Of a stretch of 64,000 nt of DNA, positions 6,758 to 12,439 are shown in pieces. The first letter of the stretch is position 1; each line of letters starts with the position of its first letter. The stretch spans positions 1 through 64,000 of the IMG/VR virus record IMGVR_UViG_3300020474_000004. The stretch is one strand, 5' to 3'. The notes under the pieces were generated by a model. The model saw only the letters and a program-made list of their open reading frames with translations, ran no database searches and was not told where the DNA came from. The position numbers and the translations under genes are program-made. Source of the stretch: a virus.

Positions 6758-6937
6758 ATGGAAAACAAAGCAACCTTCTCAACCGAAAACCTAACTGAAC
6801 TTCAGGACTTTATGTTCGATACTATGTGCTCCAACGATATGGCAGTTGATTGGTTCTGCGATCGTTTCGGAGTTAATGCAACTGACGAAGTGATTGATTT
6901 CGTCCTTGATGCACATGATGCTTTCTTCGGTAACTGA
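6758..6937 (+). CDS. Small acidic protein, 59 aa; paralogue of the protein at 8247
   Basis: ATG 6758, TGA 6935-6937. It is acidic and helical. The segment DMAVDWFCDRFGV aligns with DMAYDFVCEQLGI in the protein at 8247, and the residues before it (QDFMFDTM versus WDYVMGQM) also match, so the two look like diverged duplicates. Both follow a GCCATATTAG promoter. The start codon sits so near the -10 that the message may be leaderless, unless translation starts at Met19. Function unknown. Confidence 0.65.
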   Translation: MENKATFSTENLTELQDFMFDTMCSNDMAVDWFCDRFGVNATDEVIDFVLDAHDAFFGN

Positions 6938-6950
6938 ACCTTACTCTATT

Positions 6951-7112
6951 ATGAACATGAACATCTACAACGAAATCCTCAAAGTTTGGAACAACGAAAC
7001 ACCTGATGATTTTGCTATCTTCAGTGACTTCTATTACCAGATGTTCGGTGAGGATTTTAACATTCCCTACACCACTGATTCAAATACTTCTTCATTTTTT
7101 CCCTACGACTGA
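6951..7112 (+). CDS. Small acidic hypothetical protein, 53 aa
   Basis: The frame is open further upstream inside the previous gene; ATG codons at 6951 and 6957 are both plausible, each followed by AAC, after a leader (CTTACTCTATT) with no G. The protein is acidic and aromatic (NETPDDFAIFSDFYYQMFGE), ending in a Ser/Thr/Asp-rich tail. No similarity is recognised. It is 13 nt downstream of the 59-aa gene and probably shares its transcript. Confidence 0.55.
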   Translation: MNMNIYNEILKVWNNETPDDFAIFSDFYYQMFGEDFNIPYTTDSNTSSFFPYD

Positions 7113-7123
7113 TTAACAACAAC

Positions 7124-7324
7124 ATGACTGAATCTAAGTTCAATCTTTACGGCGAACACATCCGCCCTAATGGTCATCAACAGTACGACATTTTGAGTTA
7201 CATTGCTGAGACAAGAGAGGATGCTATTGCTACATGTAGGAAGAACAATCCTTACTTTAACATTATTACAATTCAGGTAGATGATACAGCACCTGAAGTT
7301 GTCAAACTGCAATCTCTTATCTGA
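7124..7324 (+). CDS. Small hypothetical protein, 66 aa
   Basis: A clear leader, TTAACAACAAC, stands directly before the ATG. The protein looks like a ferredoxin-like or small alpha/beta fold: strand (KFNLYGEHI), helix (ETREDAIATCRKNN) and strand (FNIITIQVDD). The AxxxCRxxNP helix end is typical of small domains that pack a helix on a sheet. There is no metal motif. Function unknown. Confidence 0.65.
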   Translation: MTESKFNLYGEHIRPNGHQQYDILSYIAETREDAIATCRKNNPYFNIITIQVDDTAPEVVKLQSLI

Positions 7325-7334
7325 TTTTCTGATC

Positions 7335-7616
7335 ATGAACAACACACTCAAAGATCATCTGGAACTTGTCAACGAACTAATTGAAAAGCACGGTGAAGAT
7401 GCACATTGTGCCGCATGGGTTTTCACTGCTGAAAATTGCATTGTTTTTCATGAAGATACAGAGGAGTATCATTTTGTGGCAGAAGGTAATTCCGAGCTAG
7501 CAGAAAGAATCCTCAGCAATGTTTGTGACGATGATCACATCTTTCAGGAGATTCAGGCACTCGTAGATGAGGTTACAGAGGAGCAATATATGCTCTATCA
7601 ACAGGAGTTAGTATGA
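7335..7616 (+). CDS. Small acidic hypothetical protein, 93 aa
   Basis: The frame is open from 7281, but that stretch overlaps the previous gene; ATG 7335, 10 nt after its stop, is the better start. The protein is acidic (ELVNELIEKHGEDAHCAAWV, then VFHEDTEEYHFVAEG) and contains several His and two Cys. A helix, strand and hairpin, then a C-terminal acidic helix (FQEIQALVDEVTEEQYMLYQ) are likely. The stop overlaps the next start as ATGA. Confidence 0.62.
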   Translation: MNNTLKDHLELVNELIEKHGEDAHCAAWVFTAENCIVFHEDTEEYHFVAEGNSELAERILSNVCDDDHIFQEIQALVDEVTEEQYMLYQQELV

Positions 7617-7804
7617 ACACAACAACCGCAACTTACAAAATTGATGTGACACAAGAGTGTGGAAATGTTCTCACTTATATGAGAACGATGCCCACACGCC
7701 CAACAACACATAGAGGCATTAAATCACACAACACAAAACTAGAAAATTGGGCAAAGAATGTTTGCCATAACTGGAAAGAAATCAACGTCACTTTGCTTCC
7801 CTAA
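7613..7804 (+). CDS. Small basic hypothetical protein, 63 aa
   Basis: ATGA overlap with the previous stop. Unlike its neighbours it is basic (TMPTRPTTHRGIKSHNTKLE, then WAKNVCHNW), with a Pro/Thr/His-rich centre. It is 1 nt from the HExxH gene start. It may act with the adjacent acidic protein, but that rests only on the coupling. Confidence 0.6.
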   Translation: MNTTTATYKIDVTQECGNVLTYMRTMPTRPTTHRGIKSHNTKLENWAKNVCHNWKEINVTLLP

Positions 7805-7805
7805 A

Positions 7806-8165
7806 ATGTTATTTGTTTCAGGTAAATCAAGGTTCTCCGATCTTACTTCGAGAGTTTACGAGTTTTTTACTGCGATATACGAGATTCGCAGCGACGTAGA
7901 AATTTACTCCTGCAATCTACGAGATGAGAACGCCCTTGGATTTACAGAGGTAAATGGTGATGAGCAATTTGTTCAGGTACATCATAGTCTGACATATGAG
8001 GAGCATGTGAAAACAATTCTCCACGAACTTGTCCATGTTGTTCAGAACGAGAATGGTATGATTGACGAGGTTGAGAGAGAATCACAAGCATATAATATGG
8101 AGGAGGTTCTTTACAAGAAGTGGTGTGCCAGTCAGAGAAGTGTCACAACCCCCCTTGTAATTTGA
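7806..8165 (+). CDS. Minimal HExxH zinc metallopeptidase-like protein, 119 aa
   Basis: ATG 7806 is one base after the previous stop; an upstream ATG at 7758 is in-frame but lies in the preceding gene. The motif HELVHVVQ (73-80) has HExxH with His73 and His77 as zinc ligands and Glu74 as the general base. Glu92, in ERESQAY, is the likely third ligand, a layout found in gluzincin or SprT-like and IrrE-like domains. At 119 aa this is a minimal version. Short phage proteins of this kind might cut host or phage proteins or act only as metal-binding domains. The final codons are shared with promoter cassette copy 4. Confidence 0.78.
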   Translation: MLFVSGKSRFSDLTSRVYEFFTAIYEIRSDVEIYSCNLRDENALGFTEVNGDEQFVQVHHSLTYEEHVKTILHELVHVVQNENGMIDEVERESQAYNMEEVLYKKWCASQRSVTTPLVI

Positions 8166-8195
8166 GGTCAGATCTGCCATATTAGATACATGGGA
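8124..8195 (+). promoter_or_regulatory. Promoter cassette copy 4
   Basis: TGTGCCAGT (8124-8132), GTGTCACAACCCCCCTTG (8140-8157), then TTGTAA (8155-8160), 17 bp, CATATT (8178-8183) with TGC before it. The block order is that of copies 2 and 3 with more divergence. Confidence 0.6.
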
Positions 8196-8246
8196 GGGAA
8201 GGACAGAAACCGACCCTCACTCCAAAATCTTCACTCTACTCTGACA

Positions 8247-8462
8247 ATGGCAACTCCAATCTTCACACTCTCTCCCGAAATGCAAGAATCCTGGGATTAT
8301 GTAATGGGACAAATGTTGTCCTTCGTTAATGACACAAATGCCGATGTAGATATGGCATATGATTTTGTATGTGAGCAACTGGGAATTGATTCCTTTGTTG
8401 ATAATGAAAAAGCATGGGATGATTTCTACATGTATTGGGAAGCAGCAGACAATCGTAACTAA
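8247..8462 (+). CDS. Small acidic protein, 71 aa; paralogue of the protein at 6758
   Basis: The frame is open from 8190, but that ATG coincides with the predicted transcription start. ATG 8247, after the leader CTTCACTCTACTCTGACA, is favoured. The protein is acidic, with a helix pair and DMAYDFVCEQLGI, which aligns with the 6758 protein. The tail WDDFYMYWEAADNRN is aromatic and acidic. The shared motif (DMA, aromatic, Cys, Gly-hydrophobic) suggests one small fold used twice. No function is known. Confidence 0.65.
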   Translation: MATPIFTLSPEMQESWDYVMGQMLSFVNDTNADVDMAYDFVCEQLGIDSFVDNEKAWDDFYMYWEAADNRN

Positions 8463-8522
8463 ACCCAATACAACTTTGCTTGATTCTTAACACTTACTCA
8501 TTCACCTTATCTAACAACAATC

Positions 8523-8870
8523 ATGCGTAAAATCGAACGTCAAATGTGTGATGCAGTCCAGGGCAATCGCAACTGGAAAAATGCTAACACTGAAGTCAAA
8601 ATTGATCTGGAAACTAAAGTTTCTTCAGTCTATCTTTACGGTAAGTTGATTGCTACTGTTTCAGATGATGATATGGTTATCTATGATGGTGGTTGGCAAA
8701 CTAACACTACTAAGTCACGATTGAACGCTCTATGTAATGAGTTCTGTATTACTGGTGAGTGTGTATTTCAGAAAGATTTTGCATGGTATGTGAAAAAGTT
8801 TGTTGGATGTATCAATGGAAAAAATATCTTCAAGACTGAAGATTTTGACAACGGTTACATCTTTGCCTAA
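8523..8870 (+). CDS. Conserved-looking hypothetical protein, 115 aa
   Basis: The leader TATCTAACAACAATC precedes ATG 8523. The sequence reads as a small alpha+beta domain: an N-terminal helix (RKIERQMCDAVQGN), strands (TEVKIDLETKVSSVYLYGKL), then IYDGGWQTNTTKSRLNALCN. The GGWxTxTTKSRLNAL segment looks familiar from cyanophage hypothetical proteins. No enzyme motif. The stop is followed by a possible ATG at 8870 (one base shared), but the real next start is probably 8924. Confidence 0.7.
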   Translation: MRKIERQMCDAVQGNRNWKNANTEVKIDLETKVSSVYLYGKLIATVSDDDMVIYDGGWQTNTTKSRLNALCNEFCITGECVFQKDFAWYVKKFVGCINGKNIFKTEDFDNGYIFA

Positions 8871-8923
8871 TGCTCAAAGTACTATCTAAACCCAGATCTT
8901 CCAAACAACATCTCATCATTCAC

Positions 8924-9082
8924 ATGAAATTCATTCTTCTTGCTATCATCGGTGTTCTTCTCTGGCAGTCAGATAGTGCTCGTTCTTTCACTGCTGATAC
9001 ACTATACAAAGCAGCAGAGATTGTTGAACCCGATGTGAGTAATCGTACAATCGGTGAAACCATTGATAGTTTTCTGAACTAA
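8924..9082 (+). CDS. Small membrane or exported protein, 52 aa
   Basis: ATG 8924 comes after the leader CATCTCATCATTCAC; the frame is open from 8870, but the earlier residues are basic and look like leader. The protein starts MKFILLAIIGVLLWQSD, a lysine plus hydrophobic stretch that could be a signal peptide or membrane anchor. It is followed by a short acidic helix (FTADTLYKAAEIVEPD). Small host-envelope-directed proteins of this type are common in cyanophages. The exact role is unknown. Confidence 0.65.
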   Translation: MKFILLAIIGVLLWQSDSARSFTADTLYKAAEIVEPDVSNRTIGETIDSFLN

Positions 9083-9153
9083 TCTATCAGACCTTGGATG
9101 TCTCTAAACTCATCAATTTTCCCTTTCATTGTTGACACTTTCACTTCGTTATT

Positions 9154-9297
9154 ATGACCCGTTCAACTGCACTTGGTATGCTCAAGGTTGGCAACACCGG
9201 AGAAGAGATTCTTCAGATTCTCGATGTTATCGTTGATGAGATTGAGCAAGAAAATATCAATGATGTTGCTGAGTATTATGCTTCTATTAGTGCATGA
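9154..9297 (+). CDS. 47-aa conserved-looking cyanophage miniprotein
   Basis: ATG 9154, TGA 9295-9297. The protein starts MTRSTALGMLKVGNTGEEIL and ends in an acidic helix (VIVDEIEQENINDVAEYYAS). I recall very similar MTRSTALGML miniproteins from cyanophages, from memory only. It looks like two helices with a conserved Gly-Asn-Thr-Gly turn. It is the last gene before the terminator at 9320. Confidence 0.7.
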   Translation: MTRSTALGMLKVGNTGEEILQILDVIVDEIEQENINDVAEYYASISA

Positions 9298-9319
9298 TCT
9301 GTAATCCTCGATAATACTC

Positions 9320-9345
9320 AAAGGGGTGCCAAAAACGCCCCTTTT
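9320..9345 (+). terminator. Hairpin terminator after the miniprotein gene
   Basis: AAAGGGGTG and CGCCCCTTT form a 9-bp stem (one G-T wobble) with a 7-nt loop, followed by TTTGTGC. It lies 22 nt past the stop of the 47-aa gene and would end the small-gene operon. Confidence 0.65.
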
Positions 9346-9432
9346 GTGCTATTATACATAAAGATTACCCTTTTTTTATATTAAAAATGGTAATTAAAAT
9401 GTATTTGTGTTTTATATCGTTTTTAACAATGT

Positions 9433-9484
9433 TGTGGAAAAAGGTATGAAATAGTGTGGATAAAGGTGTTAGTATTGTGGAAAA
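9433..9484 (+). repeat. Three DnaA-box-like repeats, two helical turns apart
   Basis: TGTGGAAAA (9433-9441), TGTGGATAA (9455-9463) and TGTGGAAAA (9476-9484), spaced 22 and 21 bp. The middle box is the complement of the DnaA box TTATCCACA; the outer two differ by one base. All point the same way, in an AT-rich, gene-free stretch. They could bind host DnaA or act as a phage origin or regulatory iteron. Confidence 0.6.
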
Positions 9485-9630
9485 GTGTCTGATTTAATGT
9501 GCTCAGGGGTAGTGATCTAAGCGAGCAGTCTATCACACACTCGCAGAAATGTCAAGACCCTCCGTGAACTTTTTATGGGGACATGGTGATACAAAAATAT
9601 CAGTAGTCCTTATAAATATACGGCAGAGGG

Positions 9631-9659
9631 TTGACAATATCTCTCAGGTATTCTATACT
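9631..9659 (+). promoter_or_regulatory. Sigma70-type promoter for the 59-aa gene at 9689
   Basis: TTGACA (9631-9636), a 17-bp spacer and TATACT (9654-9659). It is followed by a short leader with an ACGGAG Shine-Dalgarno site and the ATG at 9689. Confidence 0.75.
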
Positions 9660-9688
9660 TACTAAGTCACACCAACGGAGACCGATTC

Positions 9689-9868
9689 ATGTCAGTTGCA
9701 TATCAGCAGGCACAGAAGCAGCGTTATCGAATCACTCTGGAATTAGAGACGCTCGAAGACTTTGACCCACATCAGATTGACTGGGAGCAGTTGTTTGAAC
9801 TTCAAGGATCAGAGCGAGTAATTGACAGTTACGTAGAGGACCTGAGTAAACCTGTCAGTTGGCAATAG
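9689..9868 (+). CDS. 59-aa small protein
   Basis: ATG 9689, TAG 9866-9868, with the Shine-Dalgarno-like ACGGAG 9-14 nt upstream, rare among the small genes here. The protein is acidic in the middle (LELETLEDFDPHQIDWEQLF) with a basic N terminus (AYQQAQKQRYR). It looks like one strand or helix followed by a helix. The strong promoter just upstream suggests high early expression. No family is recognised. Confidence 0.7.
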   Translation: MSVAYQQAQKQRYRITLELETLEDFDPHQIDWEQLFELQGSERVIDSYVEDLSKPVSWQ

Positions 9869-9896
9869 CAGTCTTATGTGACACTTAAAGATATGG

Positions 9897-9931
9897 AGGG
9901 GTTGACACCATCAGCACCCCTATGTTATACT
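9897..9931 (+). promoter_or_regulatory. Sigma70-type promoter with inverted repeat across the -35
   Basis: TTGACA (9902-9907), 18 bp, TATACT (9926-9931). AGGGGT (9897-9902) and ACCCCT (9916-9921) flank the -35 and most of the spacer, similar in principle to the promoter at 1406. Confidence 0.6.
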
Positions 9932-9970
9932 GTGAGTAACACTCTGAGGACAGTGTTTTGATGCCGTTCG

Positions 9971-9999
9971 TTTATATCGGGCGGCGGGCGCGATATAAA
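9971..9999 (+). ncRNA. Candidate leader RNA hairpin with GC-rich loop
   Basis: TTTATATCG (9971-9979) and CGATATAAA (9991-9999) are perfect 9-bp arms around an 11-nt loop of G and C only (GGCGGCGGGCG). It lies about 40 nt downstream of the promoter at 9902 and 100 nt before the next start. It could be a regulatory RNA or a protein-binding loop. It does not match a riboswitch family I know. Confidence 0.3.
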
Positions 10000-10098
10000 A
10001 TTAATGGGTCCCTGTAACCTACAGAGGTGACAAACCGCGAGCGATATATAATGCGGATTACAAATCCATTTTCTACAAAAAAATTCCCGAGGTAAAAA

Positions 10099-10293
10099 AT
10101 GACCCCAAAGGAAAAAACATTTCATATCTATTTGAAAGACGAGTGTATATTTGCGAGTGTGAAAGAAGAAGAATTTAATATTACTTGGAGCACCCTCAAC
10201 GGTATGGTTGGTTTAATGAAAACCGATTATGAGTTGGGGGATTTAACTTATGAGGAGTTAACCGTACATAAATTTGGTGAAGCATCATATTGA
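10099..10293 (+). CDS. Small hypothetical protein, 64 aa
   Basis: ATG 10099 is preceded by GAGGT at a good distance. The protein starts MTPKEKTFHIYLKDECIFAS and runs into EEEFNITWSTLNGMVGLMKT. The EEEFNxxWxxLxxMV pattern looks like a short beta-hairpin and helix unit that I associate with small cyanophage proteins. No function can be assigned. It is first in the transcript that leads to the glycosyltransferase-like gene. Confidence 0.7.
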   Translation: MTPKEKTFHIYLKDECIFASVKEEEFNITWSTLNGMVGLMKTDYELGDLTYEELTVHKFGEASY

Positions 10294-10341
10294 CAAGAGA
10301 TACATATTGAGATAGAATTGAACTGAAGTAAATTAATCAAC

Positions 10342-11112
10342 ATGGCTAAAGGATTTACTGTAAAAGCAAAACCACCTGCAAAGAAACCAGAAGTAGAGTG
10401 GGACATTGATGATATTAAGCAAAGAATGCGAGGTAAGACAATTGTATTTTGTCTACCAGGTCGAGGATGTTCTTTTGTATTTCTGAAGAACTTTGTACAA
10501 CTGTGCTTTGATATGGTACAGAATGGAATGAGTATTCAGATCAGTCAAGATTATTCTTCCATGGTAAACTTTGCCCGCTGTAAGTGTCTTGGAGCAAATG
10601 TACTTCGAGGACCTAAGCAGATTCCTTGGGATGGTAAATTGAATTATGATTATCAATTATGGATTGATAGTGATATTGTATTCAACACAGAGAAGTTCTG
10701 GCAGTTATGTGACATGGCAATCACCGAAGAAGGTGAAGAGCGTGAGATTGTTGCCGGATGGTATGCCACTGAGGATGGACAAACTACATCTGTAGCACAT
10801 TGGTTAGAGGAAGATGATTTCCGTAAGAATGGTGGAGTGATGAATCACGAAACTGTCGAATCCATTCAGAAACGTCGGAAACCGTTTACTGCTGATTATA
10901 CAGGATTTGGTTGGGTATTAATTAAGAAGGGAGTCTTTGAGAATCTTGAATATCCTTGGTTTGCTCCTAAGATGCAAGTCTTTGAGAGTGGAAATGTACA
11001 GGACATGTGTGGTGAGGATGTCTCATTCTGTCTTGATGCAAAGGAAGAGGGATATGAGATCTGGTGTGACCCTCGTATTCGTGTGGGTCATGAAAAAACT
11101 CGTGTTATTTGA
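10342..11112 (+). CDS. Glycosyltransferase-like protein (GT-A fold), 256 aa
   Basis: Residues 31-120 suit a nucleotide-sugar-binding Rossmann half: a strand (KTIVFCLPG), a helix with a polar turn, then LWIDSDIVF with the DxD motif Asp109-Ser-Asp111 that binds the metal and sugar nucleotide. Near the C terminus, GEDVSFC (224-230) supplies an acidic catalytic position, followed by DPRIRVGHEK (about 243-252) with a His typical of GT-A enzymes. The target is unknown; DNA base glucosylation, as in T-even phages, or modification of a structural protein are options. It lies just ahead of the baseplate genes. Confidence 0.82.
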   Translation: MAKGFTVKAKPPAKKPEVEWDIDDIKQRMRGKTIVFCLPGRGCSFVFLKNFVQLCFDMVQNGMSIQISQDYSSMVNFARCKCLGANVLRGPKQIPWDGKLNYDYQLWIDSDIVFNTEKFWQLCDMAITEEGEEREIVAGWYATEDGQTTSVAHWLEEDDFRKNGGVMNHETVESIQKRRKPFTADYTGFGWVLIKKGVFENLEYPWFAPKMQVFESGNVQDMCGEDVSFCLDAKEEGYEIWCDPRIRVGHEKTRVI

Positions 11113-11123
11113 GGTAAACTATT

Positions 11124-11258
11124 ATGGCAATTATGAAAGGTGGTGGGTTTGTGGTTGGAAAACCGAAAAAAACTCGTCAAGGAAGCTCGCAACATACACT
11201 CTATGCCGCGACTTCTCGCAATAAAGCAAAAAAAGCATATCGTGGACAAGGTAAATAG
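11124..11258 (+). CDS. 44-aa basic miniprotein
   Basis: ATG 11124 has GAGGT upstream; TAG at 11256-11258. The protein is strongly basic: MAIMKGGGFVVGKPKKTRQG, then SSQHTLYAATSRNKAKKAYR. The pattern GKPKKTRQG....Y.ATSRN....YRGQG recalls conserved small cyanophage proteins with similar Gly/Lys-rich ends. It may bind nucleic acid. It sits between the glycosyltransferase-like gene and the gene at 11280 and would share their transcript. Confidence 0.7.
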   Translation: MAIMKGGGFVVGKPKKTRQGSSQHTLYAATSRNKAKKAYRGQGK

Positions 11259-11279
11259 GTGAAGTTATATTAATTCATA

Positions 11280-11993
11280 ATGGCAGCACTTATTTGCAAC
11301 CTCCCCTCGGTTGAAGTATGGGTTCGTAAAGAGTATCTAACGGATCATCAATCTGGTCATGGTGAATTTGTTAAAGGCGTCTGGGTATCGGCTAAGTCGA
11401 TTCCTGGGCGCACTTTTTATTTTGAGACATATTTACCTGAATATGCGGCAATGTATGACAAACTACCGATTAGTGCGTTTGTTTCTGATCCGCAAACACC
11501 AAAACCTGATATGGATCTTCCAAATTTACAATTTTGGAACTGTATGGACTATGGTGTTGTTGCAGTTCAGAAGCAATTTATCGGTTCTATGGATTATGAA
11601 CTGTATACAAGAGACTTTGGCATTCAAAAAGGGACCTATATTTGTACTTTAGACAATTATCATCAAGATCCTGATGCGATTGACTATGCAACAAGTGAAA
11701 ATCCAGCAGAACATAAGTCACATAACCTTGTTGAACTTGAAAATGGTCAGTATGCACTGTATCCAAACAACAGAATGCGTATATACGACAATAGTTTAAC
11801 TCCTGTTGACCCCAAAATGCCAGATTTTAAGGTTTCAACGCAATATTATCAAGTTGAAAATGGTTTTGAACGACTTGGAATGGGTCGTGAGGACGAATAT
11901 TTCTGGAAAACGTCTAAAGAACGCGAAAAAGAACAAGAAAATCCGGTTGACATGTATAAATCACAAGAAGATCGACCTTTGGACTCTCAATAA
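11280..11993 (+). CDS. Conserved-looking cyanophage late protein, 237 aa
   Basis: It is adjacent to gp25 and upstream of the late promoter motif at 12008. The N-terminal part reads ICNLPSVEVWVRKEYLTDHQ, then GVWVSAKSIPGRTFYFETYL, DLPNLQFWNCMDYGV and SMDYELYTRDFGIQKGTYIC. That is a mixed alpha/beta protein with many aromatic residues and no enzyme motif. I recall highly similar proteins at this position in cyanophage genomes, with no characterised function. The C terminus (about 205-237) is charged and probably disordered. A baseplate or tail-assembly role is plausible from context alone. Confidence 0.8.
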   Translation: MAALICNLPSVEVWVRKEYLTDHQSGHGEFVKGVWVSAKSIPGRTFYFETYLPEYAAMYDKLPISAFVSDPQTPKPDMDLPNLQFWNCMDYGVVAVQKQFIGSMDYELYTRDFGIQKGTYICTLDNYHQDPDAIDYATSENPAEHKSHNLVELENGQYALYPNNRMRIYDNSLTPVDPKMPDFKVSTQYYQVENGFERLGMGREDEYFWKTSKEREKEQENPVDMYKSQEDRPLDSQ

Positions 11994-12007
11994 ATCATAA
12001 AAACCTT

Positions 12008-12015
12008 GATAAATA
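12008..12015 (+). promoter_or_regulatory. T4-like late promoter motif before gp25
   Basis: GATAAATA, 22 nt ahead of the GTG start of gp25. It fits the T4 late consensus TATAAATA, which is recognised by the phage late sigma factor with the sliding clamp. Confidence 0.5.
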
Positions 12016-12036
12016 ATACATAACTGCCAATTTGTT

Positions 12037-12438
12037 GTGCCTTTACAGAGGATAAGTCAAGGTTTTAAGGATATTAGTATGACTTTTCAGAGTAATCCTC
12101 TGACAAAGGACTTAATTGTTCTTAAAAATGAAAATGCAATCGCTAGATCCATTAAAAATATCGTTTTTACTACTCCTGGCGAAAAACCATTTCAACCAAA
12201 CTTTGGATCTCGTATTACAGGGTCACTTTTTGAAAATATTGATGATATTACTGCTCTTGAAATTGAATCTGAATTGAGAGAATCAATTTCAAGACAAGAA
12301 CCACGAGTAAAACTAAGAAAATTAAAAGCATCTCCAGATATTGATGGAAATGGATTTGATGTTGTTATAAATTATGATATTATCGGAGCTGATGTTCCAC
12401 CACAACAATTAGAATTCGTATTGCTACCAACAAGGTAA
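12037..12438 (+). CDS. gp25: gp25-like baseplate wedge subunit, 133 aa
   Basis: gp25 is a small lysozyme-like-fold subunit of the T4 baseplate wedge. The pattern here is the family one: IARSIKNIVFTTPGEKPFQP, NFGSRITGSLFENIDD (Asn-Phe-Gly, then LFEN), ELRESISRQEPRVKLRKL, and a final pair of strands. The length matches T4 gp25 (132 aa). The start is a GTG at 12037, giving MPLQRISQGFKDIS; the next in-frame ATG (Met15) would drop the N-terminal part. gp6 begins one base after the stop. It joins gp6, gp7 and gp8 to form the wedge. Confidence 0.9.
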   Translation: MPLQRISQGFKDISMTFQSNPLTKDLIVLKNENAIARSIKNIVFTTPGEKPFQPNFGSRITGSLFENIDDITALEIESELRESISRQEPRVKLRKLKASPDIDGNGFDVVINYDIIGADVPPQQLEFVLLPTR

Positions 12439-12439
12439 A

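Larger units (their letters stand above)
9298..9688 (+). other. 391-bp early/late junction region
   Basis: No convincing gene is seen; the longest frame gives about 20 residues. It holds a hairpin terminator (9320-9345), an extended -10 element (TGC then TATTAT, 9350-9355), AT-rich sequence, three TGTGGAWAA boxes and a sigma70 promoter at 9631. It separates the small-gene block from the late module. Confidence 0.7.
9869..10098 (+). other. 230-bp structured intergenic region
   Basis: No gene is seen. It contains a promoter at 9902-9931, inverted repeats at 9897-9921 and 9971-9999, a small hairpin-like pair (CTGTA, TACAG near 10011) and TATAAT at 10047-10052. The density of paired segments suggests a structured 5' leader of the gene at 10099, or a small RNA. 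Confidence 0.5.

Noticed and set aside
9132-9153. TTGACA as a promoter for the 47-aa gene
   Set aside because: The -35-like hexamer has no -10 at an acceptable distance before the ATG.
9361-9450. Short open frame of about 20 residues in the AT-rich junction
   Set aside because: It is too short, has no leader motif or conserved pattern, and overlaps the DnaA-box-like repeats.
9298-10098. tRNA gene in the junction region
   Set aside because: No T-loop (GGTTCRA), anticodon stem or acceptor pairing could be found; the hairpins do not form a cloverleaf.
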